A stretch of 64,000 bases of DNA from CAWGMT01 sp963823675 (GCA_963823675.1 CAWGMT010000020.1:124001-188000), one strand, 5' to 3'. Counted from the first letter of the stretch, positions 36,901 through 45,895 are shown. Translations and numbers: made by a program. The notes: generated from the letters alone by a model not told the origin.

Positions 36901-39900
36901 AGGCTCACGACGTCGCCGTCTATGCCCTCGATTGGCCCGACTACGGCCGCTCCGAGCAGATCCAGGTTTCAAGCGCGAGCACGGGAGCCGTGCTGGACAC
37001 CGAGACCATCTCCAATTTCAACGGAGGGCTCTACCTCCAATGGCAGATCACCGGCAACGTGATCATTCAGTTCAGCGGCATGGGTGGCACCAACGCCGTC
37101 TTGAGCGGGCTCTTCTTCGACCCGCCCACTCCGACGTCCGACGTCTTGAACATTTCCAGCCCGTCCACCACCGACACCGCGGGCACGGCGCAGACCTTCA
37201 CCGTCACGGCGCTTGGCCCCAACGGGCAAACCGATACCCACTATACAGGCACCATCCACTTCACCAGCACCGATCCTCACGCCCTGCTGCCAGCCAACTA
37301 CACCTTCACGGCCGCGGACGCGGGCGTGCACACCTTCTCCGCCACACTCGAAACCGCGGGCACACAGTCAGTCACCGCAACCGATAGCACCAACCCGTCC
37401 ACCACCGGCACCGAGCCGAATATCACGGTCGTCGCCGCCGCGGCTTCCTCGCTGATACTCACCGGCTTCCCCAACACCGACAACGCGGGCACCGCGGCCA
37501 ACTTCACCGTGACCGCCTACGATCCCTATGGCAACGTCGCCACCGGCTACACCGGCACCGTCCACTTCACCAGCACCGATCCCCAGGCCTCGCTACCGGC
37601 CAACTATACGTTTACGGCCGCCGACGCCGGGAAGCATGCCTTCTCCGCCACGCTCAAGACGGCGGGAACAGAGTCGATCACGACAACCGATACGGCCTCG
37701 ACAAGCATTACCGGAGTCACCAGCGCGACGGTCGTGAGCTCCCCCAGCGCCTCGGCCGCGCTCCTCAAGCTAGACAGCACGACGGAGGGCAACTGGATCG
37801 GCGCCTACGGCTCTCAGGGCTACAACATCGTCGGCTCCGGCGCCAGCTACCCGTCCTACGCCACCGTCAGCGTCTCGGGCCAGACGTATACCACCTGGGC
37901 CGGCAGCACCAGCGACCCCCGCGCCCTCCAGACACCAGGCGGCGCGAGCCGCATCGCCGCATGCTGGTACTCCGGCACCAGCTTCACGGTCAATGTCAAC
38001 CTGACCGACGGCCAGGCTCACGACATCGCCGTCTATGCCCTCGACTGGCCCGACTACGGCCGGTCCGAGCAGATCCAGGTCTCAAACGCCGCCACCGGTG
38101 CGGTGCTGAGCACCGAGACCATCTCGAATTTCGACGCGGGGCTCTACCTCCAGTGGAAGATCACTGGCAACGTGATCATTCAGTTCAGCGGCATGGGTGG
38201 CACCAACGCCGTCTTGAGCGGGCTCTTCTTCGACCCGCCCACTCCGACGTCCGACGTCTTGAACATCTCCAGCCCGTCCACCACCGACACCGCGGGCACG
38301 GCGCAGACCTTCACCGTCACGGCGCTTGGCCCCAACGGGCAAACCGATACCCACTATACCGGCACCATCCACTTCACCAGCACCGATCCCCACGCCGTAC
38401 TACCGGCCAACTACACCTTCACGACCGCCGACGCGGGCGTGCACACCTTCTCCGCCACGCTCGAAACGGCGGGCACCCAATCGGTCACCGCAACCGATAG
38501 CACCAACCCGTCCACCACCGGCACCGAGCCGAATATCACGGTCGTCGCCGCCGCGGCTTCCTCGCTGATAGTCACCGGCTTCCCCAACACCGATAGTGCG
38601 GGCACAGCGGGTAACTTCACCGTGACCGCCTACGATCCCTATGGCAACGTCGCCACCGGCTACACCGGCACCGTCCACTTCACCAGCACCGATCCCCAGG
38701 CCTCGCTGCCGGCCAACTATACGTTTACGGCCGCCGACGCCGGGAAGCATAACTTCTCCGCCACGCTCAAGACGGCCGGAACGGAGTCGATCACGACGAC
38801 CGACATGGCCTCGACAAGCATTACGGGAACCACCAGCGCGACGGTCATAAGCTCCCCCAGCGCCTCGGCCGCGCTCCTCAAGCTAGACAGCACGACGGAG
38901 GGCAACTGGATCGGCGCCTACGGCTCGCAGGGCTACAACATCATTGGCTCCGGCGCCAGCTACCCGTCCTACGCCACCGTCAGCGTCTCCGGCCAGACGT
39001 ACACCACCTGGGCCGGCAGCACCAGCGATCCCCGCGCGCTCCAGACACCAGGCGGCGCAAGCCGCATCGCCGCATGCTGGTACTCCGGCACCAGCTTCAC
39101 GGTGAACGTCAACCTGACCGACGGCCAGGCTCACGACATCGCCGTCTATGCCCTCGACTGGCCCGACTACGGCCGCTCCGAGCAGATCCAGGTTTCAAGC
39201 GCCAGCACGGGAGCCGTGCTGGACACCGAGACCATCTCCAATTTCAACGGAGGGCTCTACCTCCAATGGCAGATCACCGGCAACGTGATCATTCAGTTCA
39301 GCGGCATGGGTGGCACCAACGCCGTCTTGAGCGGGCTCTTCTTCGACCCGCCCACTCCGACGTCCGACGTCTTGAACATTTCCAGCCCGTCCACCACCGA
39401 CACCGCGGGCACGGCGCAGACCTTCACCGTCACGGCGCTTGGCCCCAACGGGCAAACCGATACCCACTACACAGGCACCATCCACTTCACCAGCACCGAT
39501 CCTCACGCCCTGCTGCCAGCTAACTACACCTTCACGGCCGCGGACGCGGGCGTGCACACCTTCTCCGCCACACTCGAAACCGCGGGCACACAGTCAGTCA
39601 CCGCAACCGATAGCACCAACCCGTCCACCACCGGCACCGAGCCGAATATCACGGTCGCCGCCGCCGCGGCTTCCTCGCTGATACTCACCGGCTTCCCCAA
39701 CACCGACAACGCGAGCACCGCGGCCAACTTCACCGTGACCGCCTACGATCCCTATGGCAACGTCGCCACCGGCTACACAGGCACTGTCCACTTCACCAGC
39801 ACCGATCCCCAGGCCTCGCTGCCGGCCAACTATACGTTTACGGCCGCCGACGCCGGGAAGCATAACTTCTCCGCCACGCTCAAGACGGCCGGAACGGAGT

Positions 39901-40676
39901 CGATCACGACGACCGACATGGCCTCGACAAGCATTACGGGAACCACCAGCGCGACGGTCATAAGCTCCCCCAGCGCCTCGGCCGCGCTCCTCAAGCTAGA
40001 CAGCACGACGGAGGGCAACTGGATCGGCGCCTACGGCTCGCAGGGCTACAACATCATTGGCTCCGGCGCCAGCTACCCGTCCTACGCCACCGTCAGCGTC
40101 TCCGGCCAGACGTACACCACCTGGGCCGGCAGCACCAGCGATCCCCGCGCGCTCCAGACACCAGGCGGCGCAAGCCGCATCGCCGCATGCTGGTACTCCG
40201 GCACCAGCTTCACGGTGAACGTCAACCTGACCGACGGCCAGGCTCACGACGTCGCCGTCTATGCCCTCGACTGGCCCGACTACGGCCGCTCCGAGCAGAT
40301 CCAGGTCTCAAACGCCGCCACCGGTGCGGTGCTGAGCACCGAGACCATCTCGAATTTCGATGCGGGGCTCTACCTCCAGTGGAAGATTACCGGCAACGTG
40401 ATCATTCAGTTCAGCGGCATGGGTGGCACCAACGCCGTCTTGAGCGGGCTCTTCTTCGACCCCGTAGTCTCCAGCACTCAGTCGATAGCGTTGACATCCT
40501 TGCCCGGGTCAGAAATCGCGGCGCAGGGCGACTTGATCGGGGCCTACAACACCTCGATGACCAGCGCGATGGGCACGGTGAATTTCAGCAGCGGCGACAG
40601 CCAAGGCTTGCTGCCGGCCGACTCCGCGTTCTTCGCCGCGCTGGCGGGCGTCCCGCAGCGGCGGCGATCCCGATGA
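33960..40676 (+). CDS. Giant subtilisin-like (S8) secreted protease with repeated Ig-like and GNWIGAYG modules, copy 2
   Basis: A paralogue of the preceding subtilase, 2,238 residues from ATG 33960. The first about 640 residues are nearly identical: the LETRQMLSS signature, Asp181, His292 and Ser449 (SGTSMAAPFVTG) at the same numbers, and the SbsA-like Ig domain. Five GNWIGAYG modules (DNA near 35865, 36673, 37786, 38899 and 40012) alternate with Ig-like pairs. From 36639 the array is built of 371-residue higher-order units. The final GSEIAAQG segment ends at a stop inside RRRSR, while a tail motif shared with copy 1 (MGGNNLLVG) lies just beyond in another frame. No sortase or PEP-CTERM signal was seen. 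The role is probably degradation of, or adhesion to, extracellular material (inference). Confidence 0.83.
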   Translation: MWPYHDSRSARILSLNWSATKRDRSDRAGSMARRHRAFRGLRPHLDALETRQMLSSSAVIGPTVPNETLNLQLSSATGANLAHLMPLITAAGATVQATTISGLYEVQGPSADMGTLAQQLAASSSVHYAQPVQMLHVATVPNDPDFTSGSQWGLNGTWGINAPAAWNTTTGSDKVIVADVDTGMDYNNPDLIDNTWLNQAEIPSSVLPKLTDVYNNGVITFTDLNNTANQGPGEIVNTNGDGVITGSDVIAPTSAGGWASGSTQDGNTSEPDDLIGWNFVNNNNNPMDQNGHGTVTAGEIGAVGNNGIGISGVDWNVQIMPVQAFDASGDGTDVQAAEAIEYAVQNGAKVINCSFTGVNTDPVFTQAIDYADSEGVIIVAAAGNNALDLDNPLMGFVAYPNVITVGSINSDGTLSGWSNYGAGTVQLAAPGSNILSTLFGGYGYMSGTSMAAPFVTGTVALVEAAHPTWSMSQVIGAVVDHTTPDPALAGLVTSGGVLNAAAAVANTDGAYVTSANPNGSGTSASPLSSFQLTFNEQINPATFTPSQVTLSGPAGTISGVSVTAVAGSNDHQFLISFAPQTAGGTYSLKVDPSIQDWYGNSMDQNRNGVNGEASDAFVYVVQPAAATLVKRDTTSQGNWIGAYGSQGYNIIGSAASYPSYATVSVAGETPTTWAATTNDPRALQTPGGAGRVAACWYSGTSFTLNINLTDGQAHDVAVYALDWPDYGRSEQIQVSSASTGAVLDTETISNFNGGLYLQWQITGNVIIQFSGMGGTNALLSGLFFDPPTPPSDVLSISSPSTTDTAGTAQTFTVTALGPNGQTDTHYTGTIHFSSTDPSAVLPANYTFTAADAGVHTFSATLETAGIQSIIVTDTASASIAAAASATVVKSLSASAALVKRDSTTEGNWIGAYGSQGSNIIGNAATYPSYATVSVSGQTYTTWAGSTSDPRALQTPGGASRIAACWYSGTSFAVNVNLTDGQAHDVAVYALDWPDYGRSEQIQVSSASTGAVLDTETISNFNGGLYLQWQITGNVIIQFSGMGGTNAVLSGLFFDPPTPTSDVLNISSPSTTDTAGTAQTFTVTALGPNGQTDTHYTGTIHFTSTDPHALLPANYTFTAADAGVHTFSATLETAGTQSVTATDSTNPSTTGTEPNITVVAAAASSLILTGFPNTDNAGTAANFTVTAYDPYGNVATGYTGTVHFTSTDPQASLPANYTFTAADAGKHAFSATLKTAGTESITTTDTASTSITGVTSATVVSSPSASAALLKLDSTTEGNWIGAYGSQGYNIVGSGASYPSYATVSVSGQTYTTWAGSTSDPRALQTPGGASRIAACWYSGTSFTVNVNLTDGQAHDIAVYALDWPDYGRSEQIQVSNAATGAVLSTETISNFDAGLYLQWKITGNVIIQFSGMGGTNAVLSGLFFDPPTPTSDVLNISSPSTTDTAGTAQTFTVTALGPNGQTDTHYTGTIHFTSTDPHAVLPANYTFTTADAGVHTFSATLETAGTQSVTATDSTNPSTTGTEPNITVVAAAASSLIVTGFPNTDSAGTAGNFTVTAYDPYGNVATGYTGTVHFTSTDPQASLPANYTFTAADAGKHNFSATLKTAGTESITTTDMASTSITGTTSATVISSPSASAALLKLDSTTEGNWIGAYGSQGYNIIGSGASYPSYATVSVSGQTYTTWAGSTSDPRALQTPGGASRIAACWYSGTSFTVNVNLTDGQAHDIAVYALDWPDYGRSEQIQVSSASTGAVLDTETISNFNGGLYLQWQITGNVIIQFSGMGGTNAVLSGLFFDPPTPTSDVLNISSPSTTDTAGTAQTFTVTALGPNGQTDTHYTGTIHFTSTDPHALLPANYTFTAADAGVHTFSATLETAGTQSVTATDSTNPSTTGTEPNITVAAAAASSLILTGFPNTDNASTAANFTVTAYDPYGNVATGYTGTVHFTSTDPQASLPANYTFTAADAGKHNFSATLKTAGTESITTTDMASTSITGTTSATVISSPSASAALLKLDSTTEGNWIGAYGSQGYNIIGSGASYPSYATVSVSGQTYTTWAGSTSDPRALQTPGGASRIAACWYSGTSFTVNVNLTDGQAHDVAVYALDWPDYGRSEQIQVSNAATGAVLSTETISNFDAGLYLQWKITGNVIIQFSGMGGTNAVLSGLFFDPVVSSTQSIALTSLPGSEIAAQGDLIGAYNTSMTSAMGTVNFSSGDSQGLLPADSAFFAALAGVPQRRRSR
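36639..40463 (+). repeat. 1,113-bp higher-order tandem repeat (three full units plus a partial)
   Basis: Units start with TCGGCCGCGCT at 36639, 37752, 38865 and 39978, exactly 1,113 bp (371 codons) apart. Each contains one GNWIGAYG module and two Ig-like modules; the fourth stops after its first module. Units 1 and 3 share variants that unit 2 lacks (the CTGCTG codons where unit 2 has GTACTA, and the AACGCG versus AGTGCG change). This suggests recombination between non-adjacent units. Confidence 0.88.
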
Positions 40677-40797
40677 ACCCGTGCACAAAGTGCCGATGGG
40701 TGGGAACAACCTGCTCGTTGGCCGATCGGGCAAAGGAGTTTGATGAACCGGGATTCGCCGTTGGGCATTTTCACGGGATCTCCCTCCTTGAGCCTGC

Positions 40798-42076
40798 TCA
40801 TCGGCTTGGCTTCGAGCCAAGTTTTCCCTTGAGAGCTTCCGGCTTGACATCGGCGAATGACTGCGGGCCGCCTCGGCGCCACGCGACCACAGTGCCGAAC
40901 CGGAGCGGCGTGACATGAGCCGCCGGGTCATGGAAATCCCGATACTCCGCATCGAAAACCCACGTCAAGGAGAGCATCTGGCCGGCTCCGATGTCATAGG
41001 AACCCACGCCGCCGATGATTTTCGTCCTGGTGTCGAGTCGCTGACCGGTCTTCTTGCGCTCGAGCATCCCCGTTATGCTGCCTCCGAAAACCAGGTTAGC
41101 GATCCCGTCGCGCACCGATGCGACCCCACCTGTGAACCGGACGTCGGTCACGTCTTCGTGGTGATGAAAGGTCGAAGACATGTGGCCCAGGAGCGGGAAG
41201 AACTTGCGGCCGACGGCTGTCGGGATGGTCCAGCGGCTCGCCACGCTGACGTCGGGCGGGGCCAGGGCCGACCACTCGGCTGCCGAAAGGTTGACGTGGT
41301 CAGGGCAGGTCTCGCGGAAGTCACTCACTCGGAGCTGTCGCGGCCGGTCCGGGGTGTTGTAGGCCCTGTCGATGACGGCGAGAGTTACGCCCCCGTCCGG
41401 GCGAACTCCGATCCCCCAGTACGGCAGCGATGCTCCGCCGCGGACGCGACGAGGCACGATCGGGCCGAACTTGTCCATGCCCAAGTTCAAGGCCGCCAGC
41501 ACCTTCGCTGTCCATTTGAAATACGCCGACCACTCGGCCTCATAACTCATGCTGGCCGACAGTACCTTGCCATCCGGCCCGACGAGCCAGAGGCCCTGGT
41601 AGTTGGGTCGTTGCCGAAAGACGGACCGCCAGAACTTGCCGGTTTCGTTCTTGGCGCCGTCGATCGTGGAGAGCCTCAGGGCCAGCGGCACGAAGTTCGC
41701 GGAGATCAATTGAATGACGCGATCGTCGGACAAGGGGCCCGCACGGAGCCCGCCTGCGTACCCTCAACACCGCTCGAGCGGGTCCTCGTCCGCGACCCAG
41801 AGCAGGAGCGGCCGGTTTTCCGCCTTGGCCTGACGGATTGCTTCCGGGTAATCAGCAATCCAGGGGATTTGCAGCCACTTGAGTGAACTGGGAGGCCGCT
41901 CGGTGACGCACTTGTGCATGAGCGCGGCTCTCGGAGACAGTCGGGCCGGGACCCGCTCGCGCAGCCGCCGCTGGCCGTGGAGCGCCGCTGGGCGACTGGC
42001 CGTCCGCCAACCCCATGCTGGTTGTCCCCAATCCGGCGAGCACGGCCGCCACCACATCCAATCGCTTGAAGAACAT
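40798..42076 (-). CDS. Thioredoxin-like secreted protein with in-frame TGA: candidate selenoprotein
   Basis: Start ATG 42076 (GGGAG 8 bases upstream) encodes a signal peptide, MFFKRLDVVAAVLAGLGTTS. One missing base in 41920-42030 joins it to the core frame (HKCVTERPPSSLKWLQIPWI). The core reads EAIRQAKAENRPLLLWVADE, then DPLERC, an in-frame TGA at 41764-41766, then GYAGGLRAGPLSDDRVIQLI and on to the stop at 40798 with no frame change. The position after the first strand and helix of a thioredoxin fold, directly after Cys, is where the redox cysteine pair sits. I recall planctomycete relatives with Cys-Thr-Cys/Sec here. FWRSVFRQRPNYQGLWLVGP follows. Reading TGA as Sec gives one continuous protein; a nonsense base error is the alternative. 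Confidence 0.6.
41735..41751 (-). promoter_or_regulatory. Candidate bacterial SECIS hairpin after the in-frame TGA
   Basis: On the minus strand, 13 bases after the TGA, GGGCTC pairs with GGGCCC around a 5-base loop CGTGC. This stem of six pairs includes one G-U. A G lies in the second loop position and the loop starts about 19 bases after TGA. This matches the published general features of bacterial SECIS elements (short stem, G in the first two loop bases, 16-37 bases from UGA). GC-rich sequence forms such hairpins easily, so it is only supportive. Confidence 0.35.
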
Positions 42077-42124
42077 GGTCACGCTCCCTCTCGGAATCAA
42101 AGTAACGACCTAATCTGCAACCGG

Positions 42125-43318
42125 CTAGGACGCCGCGGTTTCACCCGGCGCGATGACGGAAGTCGCCACCGGGTGGGCGCGGGGCAAGCATCCGTCCCAG
42201 ATCAGGTGATAATCCAGGGCCTCGGCGACCGTACCGCTCCAGCCGTCCTCCGCGGCCTTGACCAAGTTGTACATCTCGCGGGCGGTCACGTAGTGGTAAC
42301 GGAAATCGGGATCGCGCCGGGCGCGATCGGCCAGGTCGTGATGGAACCGTATCATCGGTTCGCCGAGAAGGACTTCATAGCTCCCCTCATAGCCTCCGTG
42401 GGTATGGAGCTTGACGAAGAACCAATCCGGGCGGGTCGGGACCTGGACCTTCGCTCTGAGCCAGAGGGCCACGCGGTTGATGTGCGGCGGTTGGTTCCCC
42501 TGGATGCAACCATTCTCCAGCCGAGGAACTAGCCCCCAACGAGTGCGATGCCAGTCCAGCACGAGCGGGCCCTGGATGAGCATCAGGCCCTTGGCGGGGG
42601 CCTGCGCCGTCCCTATGTCGATCCCGCGATCATGCGAACGGGGCCGCTCGGGATCGTCGATCGCATAGTAGATACTGTTGATCTTCCGAGGCTGGGTCGG
42701 GCTGGGTACGGAGGGAAAGGTAAAATCGGCATAGCAACCCGCCTCGCGCAGAACGTCGAGCTCGTTGTTGACCCCGCACCAGCGGCCGTCCGGTCGGGAA
42801 TTATCGAGCGCCCAGTTCCCGTGGACGAATCCGAAAACCGGCTGGCCGCTCGTGGGGTCGCAGGCGAGCAAACCGTGCCGGGATCGGAAGCAGTCGCGGG
42901 CTTCCAGCAACGTCCTCCGGAGGTTCTCGGCTGTGTCATTGTCATGGTGCAGGTGCAACTCCACCTCGCCGTAACCGGCACGACAAAGCCCGGCGAGAGC
43001 CTCGACGGGCTCGAAATCATATTCCTCGATCGGATAGAAGAAAGTGTGACGCGGTGTCCGCCCATCGCTGTCGCGGCAACTGCCGAAGCTCTCGGGATAC
43101 CGGCGCACCCAGGTCTCGACGCGTGAGCGAGCCACTTCCCGAGCAACGTCGTCTGGAACGCCATGTCCCATGGGTTCGAAGTGGTCGGCGATGCAGATCA
43201 GGAGATGGACCGGCCCGCGGGGACGACGCAGCCTGCGACCGGTCTGGAGCAGATACGGTACGAGCCAGCGATCGAGGGATCGCTCGCGAATTTCCCGGAT
43301 TTCTGACAGAAGAGACAT
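42125..43318 (-). CDS. Polysaccharide-cluster protein with deacetylase-like (NodB-fold) features
   Basis: This 397-residue soluble protein contains HLLICIADHFEPMGHGVPDD near the start. It also has EVELHLHHDNDTAENLRRTL, FGFVHGNWALDNSRPDGRWC and WFFVKLHTHGGYEGSYEVLL, i.e. several His/Asp motifs in the order expected for a polysaccharide deacetylase-like metal site. I recall proteins of this type being annotated as hypothetical in exopolysaccharide clusters. It ends the minus-strand glycan cluster. Deacetylation of a glycan is an inference from the fold-like motifs and context, not a firm assignment. Confidence 0.6.
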   Translation of the reverse strand: MSLLSEIREIRERSLDRWLVPYLLQTGRRLRRPRGPVHLLICIADHFEPMGHGVPDDVAREVARSRVETWVRRYPESFGSCRDSDGRTPRHTFFYPIEEYDFEPVEALAGLCRAGYGEVELHLHHDNDTAENLRRTLLEARDCFRSRHGLLACDPTSGQPVFGFVHGNWALDNSRPDGRWCGVNNELDVLREAGCYADFTFPSVPSPTQPRKINSIYYAIDDPERPRSHDRGIDIGTAQAPAKGLMLIQGPLVLDWHRTRWGLVPRLENGCIQGNQPPHINRVALWLRAKVQVPTRPDWFFVKLHTHGGYEGSYEVLLGEPMIRFHHDLADRARRDPDFRYHYVTAREMYNLVKAAEDGWSGTVAEALDYHLIWDGCLPRAHPVATSVIAPGETAAS

Positions 43319-43373
43319 CGCACCAACCGAAGTAAGAGTTTGCCGACCCGGCGGATCGCCTTTACTGTATCAA

Positions 43374-44576
43374 TCAATCTGTACGAGACGCGATCGGGGT
43401 AGGTCGACGAGAATGACCGCGTCTTCGGTGACGACGCCCCGCGGCCTCGCGGTACCTCTCCATCAACTCGAACGCAACCCGGTCGAGCCCGAATCGATCG
43501 ACCACGCTGGCCCGGGCCGCCCGGGCCATGCGGTCACGCAGGTCGCGATCGGACAGAAGACGTTCGAGTGCCCGGGCAATCGCGCTTGCGGAATTGTCGG
43601 GGCAGAGGATCCCTGTCTCTTCGGGCACGACGATCTCGAGGGGCCCCCCCCTGGCAACGCTGATGACCGGAACCCCACATGCCAGCGCTTCGACGAAGAC
43701 GGCCCCGAAACCCTCCTGCCGGCTGGGAGCCGCAAAGACATACGCATGAGAATAGAACGCCGGCAATTCCTTCGATTGGACATCATCGAGGTGAATCACG
43801 TTCGCAGGGGCGCCGGCCAGAGCGCTCTTGAGCTGATCGGGTTTCTCGGGCACCCCGACCAGGACGAGAGCCGCGTCGTCAAACCGCGGTGCGATCTGGT
43901 TTCTGAATGCCTCGATGAGATTGTACGTTCCCTTCGCTTCCGTGATGCGCCCCACAAAGAGGACGATCCTCCGCCCTTCGAGCGATCGATAGGCAGGCGG
44001 CGGTTCGGCCGTCGGCGCCAGCCGATCGAGATCGTAGCCTGGCCGGACCGTGAAGATCTTGCGGGCTTGCCGGGCCGACCCCATGTAGGGAATACATGCG
44101 TCGTAGAGCGCGGTACTCACCGGTAGAATGAGATCCGCCCGCGCCATCTGGAGCCAGCAGAGGATTTCCCGAATTGTATCGCCCGGGTCGTGCCAGATCC
44201 GTCCCAGCCTGATCCGATTCTTCCATTCATGCACCCGGATGCAGACCGCCGCTTCGCGCCTCCAGTAGACGTAGACCAAACCTTCCGGAAGATACGATGA
44301 GAATTCAACCAGGTCGAGCCCGTGCTCGGCCTCGATTCCTTGCAGCACGCGGGCGACACGCCAGTCCCACCTGATCTGAGCTGTAAATCGCACCCTCGAG
44401 CGACAGCTCGGGACATGCACGAACTGCACCCCGTCCTTGCGATAGTCGTCGCCGTCCCTGGGCACGTTGCTGATCAGCCAGGTGCGGTTTCCCCGCTGCG
44501 CCAGCAGCCTCGAAATCGTGTCGTAGTAGGTTCCGATGCCGGGAAGCATTTTCTGGTCTACAAAAGCGATATTCAT
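43374..44576 (-). CDS. Glycosyltransferase family 4
   Basis: The start is taken at ATG 44576 (MNIAFVDQKMLPGIGTYYDT), giving 400 residues. GT-B features are clear: the acceptor-side N-terminal domain; VRPGYDLDRLAPTA; the C-terminal RRIVLFVGRITEAKGTYNLI; PAFYSHAYVFAAPSRQEGFG; and the E-x7-E region EALACGVPVISVARGGPLEI, all typical of GT4 sugar transferases. It probably adds a sugar to the lipid-linked glycan made by this cluster. Donor and acceptor are unknown. A neighbouring GT4 gene lies 105 bases upstream in the same direction. Confidence 0.85.
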   Translation of the reverse strand: MNIAFVDQKMLPGIGTYYDTISRLLAQRGNRTWLISNVPRDGDDYRKDGVQFVHVPSCRSRVRFTAQIRWDWRVARVLQGIEAEHGLDLVEFSSYLPEGLVYVYWRREAAVCIRVHEWKNRIRLGRIWHDPGDTIREILCWLQMARADLILPVSTALYDACIPYMGSARQARKIFTVRPGYDLDRLAPTAEPPPAYRSLEGRRIVLFVGRITEAKGTYNLIEAFRNQIAPRFDDAALVLVGVPEKPDQLKSALAGAPANVIHLDDVQSKELPAFYSHAYVFAAPSRQEGFGAVFVEALACGVPVISVARGGPLEIVVPEETGILCPDNSASAIARALERLLSDRDLRDRMARAARASVVDRFGLDRVAFELMERYREAAGRRHRRRGHSRRPTPIASRTD

Positions 44577-44681
44577 ATGTGAATTCTTAGCGTCACTCGC
44601 GCTCGCAGACGCTTGCATCGGCTGCGCAGGTCGGCCAGTATCGTCGTTGATCTCAACCGCAGTTCCGCGGCGGCGGCGGGC

Positions 44682-45881
44682 TCAGGTTGCAGCCTCGCGA
44701 TAGACCCGCAGATGCGACTCCATCAAGCGATGCCCTGTATAGTGCGCCACGGCAATCGATCGAGCTTGCTCGCCCATCTGATGTCGCAGCTCGTCATCAT
44801 TGTAGAGCCGGCGGATCTGCTCCGCCAGCTCATGGTGATTTCCAGGAGTGAACAGGAAACCATTGCGGTTTTCTGCGACAAATTCGGGGATGCCACCGAT
44901 CCGACTGGCGATATCCGGCAGGCCGCAGGACAGGGCTTCGAGGTTGACGAGACCCACCGCCTCGGCCCAGACCGATGGACAGAGGGCGCAGTCCGCAGCC
45001 TGGAGGAGGGGCTCGACTCTGCGCTTGGCGCCGAGAAACCGGACCCGCCGACCCAAGCCCAGGTCCTGGACCAGTGCCTGGAGATTGGCCTGCTCCGGGC
45101 CATCGCCGACAATCCAGAGCACGATGTCGTCGGGCAGTTCCGCCATGGCCTTGACGGCGACGTCGATGCCCTTTTCCTTGATCAGGTATGCGACGGTGAC
45201 AGCGACGAATTCCTCCGCCACGCCCAGTGCCCGCCGCACCTCGAGCCGGACCGACCGATCCGGCCGGAACCGGTCGGTGTTGATGAAGTAATGCGTCCGT
45301 TCGGCGTGCGGACTGGACGATTCCCGCACCTGGGCCAGCACGAAGTCGCTGATGCAGAGGATCTTGCGGTAGCGTGCCGCCAGCACTCGTTTCAGCCTCG
45401 ACTTCAACCCACCGACGACCGGCTGGAGGCGCGCCGCTGGCCGGGAGATATGGTCCGTGAAATAATGCTCGACCCATGGCATCAATGCCGAGAGCGCCCA
45501 GAGATAACCGTTGAACAAAGGATGGTAGAAGCTCCAGTGAACGACGTCGATCCGGTTCTGACGGACCAGATGAAGCAGGCGCCAGAGCACTCTGAGCCGG
45601 AACCGACTGAGATCGAGCGCCTCGACCGTTAGCCCTTCCCGCGCATACTGGCTGGCCGATTCCGCGTCGAGCGGCCGGATGTATACCGGCAGAAAGAGGC
45701 TGCCATGCTCCCGGAACAATCGGGCGAAGGTCAGCGTCTGTTCCTCGATCGAGCCGAATTTCCCGGCGGGATCAAGCTTCAGAACATAGAGGACTCGCTT
45801 GAGCCGGCCAGCCTCGGCTCGCAGTGGTGCATCTCGTCGCGGGGGCTTCAAGGTCAAGTCGGTCAACATGAGCTCGGGCAT
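44682..45881 (-). CDS. Glycosyltransferase family 4
   Basis: About 399 residues from ATG 45881; a TTG at 45899 overlapping the radical SAM stop (TTGA) is an alternative coupled start. The sequence RVLYVLKLDPAGKFGSIEEQ begins the GT-B fold. HYFINTDRFRPD, VAVTVAYLIKEKGIDVAVKA, then WIVGDGPEQANLQALVQDLG and the E-x7-E region SVWAEAVGLVNLEALSCGLP are classical GT4. It sits between radical SAM and GT4 genes in one operon-like run. The sugar specificity cannot be read from sequence. Confidence 0.85.
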   Translation of the reverse strand: MPELMLTDLTLKPPRRDAPLRAEAGRLKRVLYVLKLDPAGKFGSIEEQTLTFARLFREHGSLFLPVYIRPLDAESASQYAREGLTVEALDLSRFRLRVLWRLLHLVRQNRIDVVHWSFYHPLFNGYLWALSALMPWVEHYFTDHISRPAARLQPVVGGLKSRLKRVLAARYRKILCISDFVLAQVRESSSPHAERTHYFINTDRFRPDRSVRLEVRRALGVAEEFVAVTVAYLIKEKGIDVAVKAMAELPDDIVLWIVGDGPEQANLQALVQDLGLGRRVRFLGAKRRVEPLLQAADCALCPSVWAEAVGLVNLEALSCGLPDIASRIGGIPEFVAENRNGFLFTPGNHHELAEQIRRLYNDDELRHQMGEQARSIAVAHYTGHRLMESHLRVYREAAT

Positions 45882-45895
45882 CCTCGGATCTTCGC

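Noticed and set aside
29740..40463. A CRISPR array was considered because of regular repeats
   Set aside because: The repeats are 306 and 1,113 bp, translated in frame as protein domains, with no short spacers and no cas genes.
42125..43318. Naming the IADHFEP protein a firm polysaccharide deacetylase
   Set aside because: His/Asp motifs are suggestive, but the canonical TFDDG motif is not present in standard form, so the call is kept tentative.
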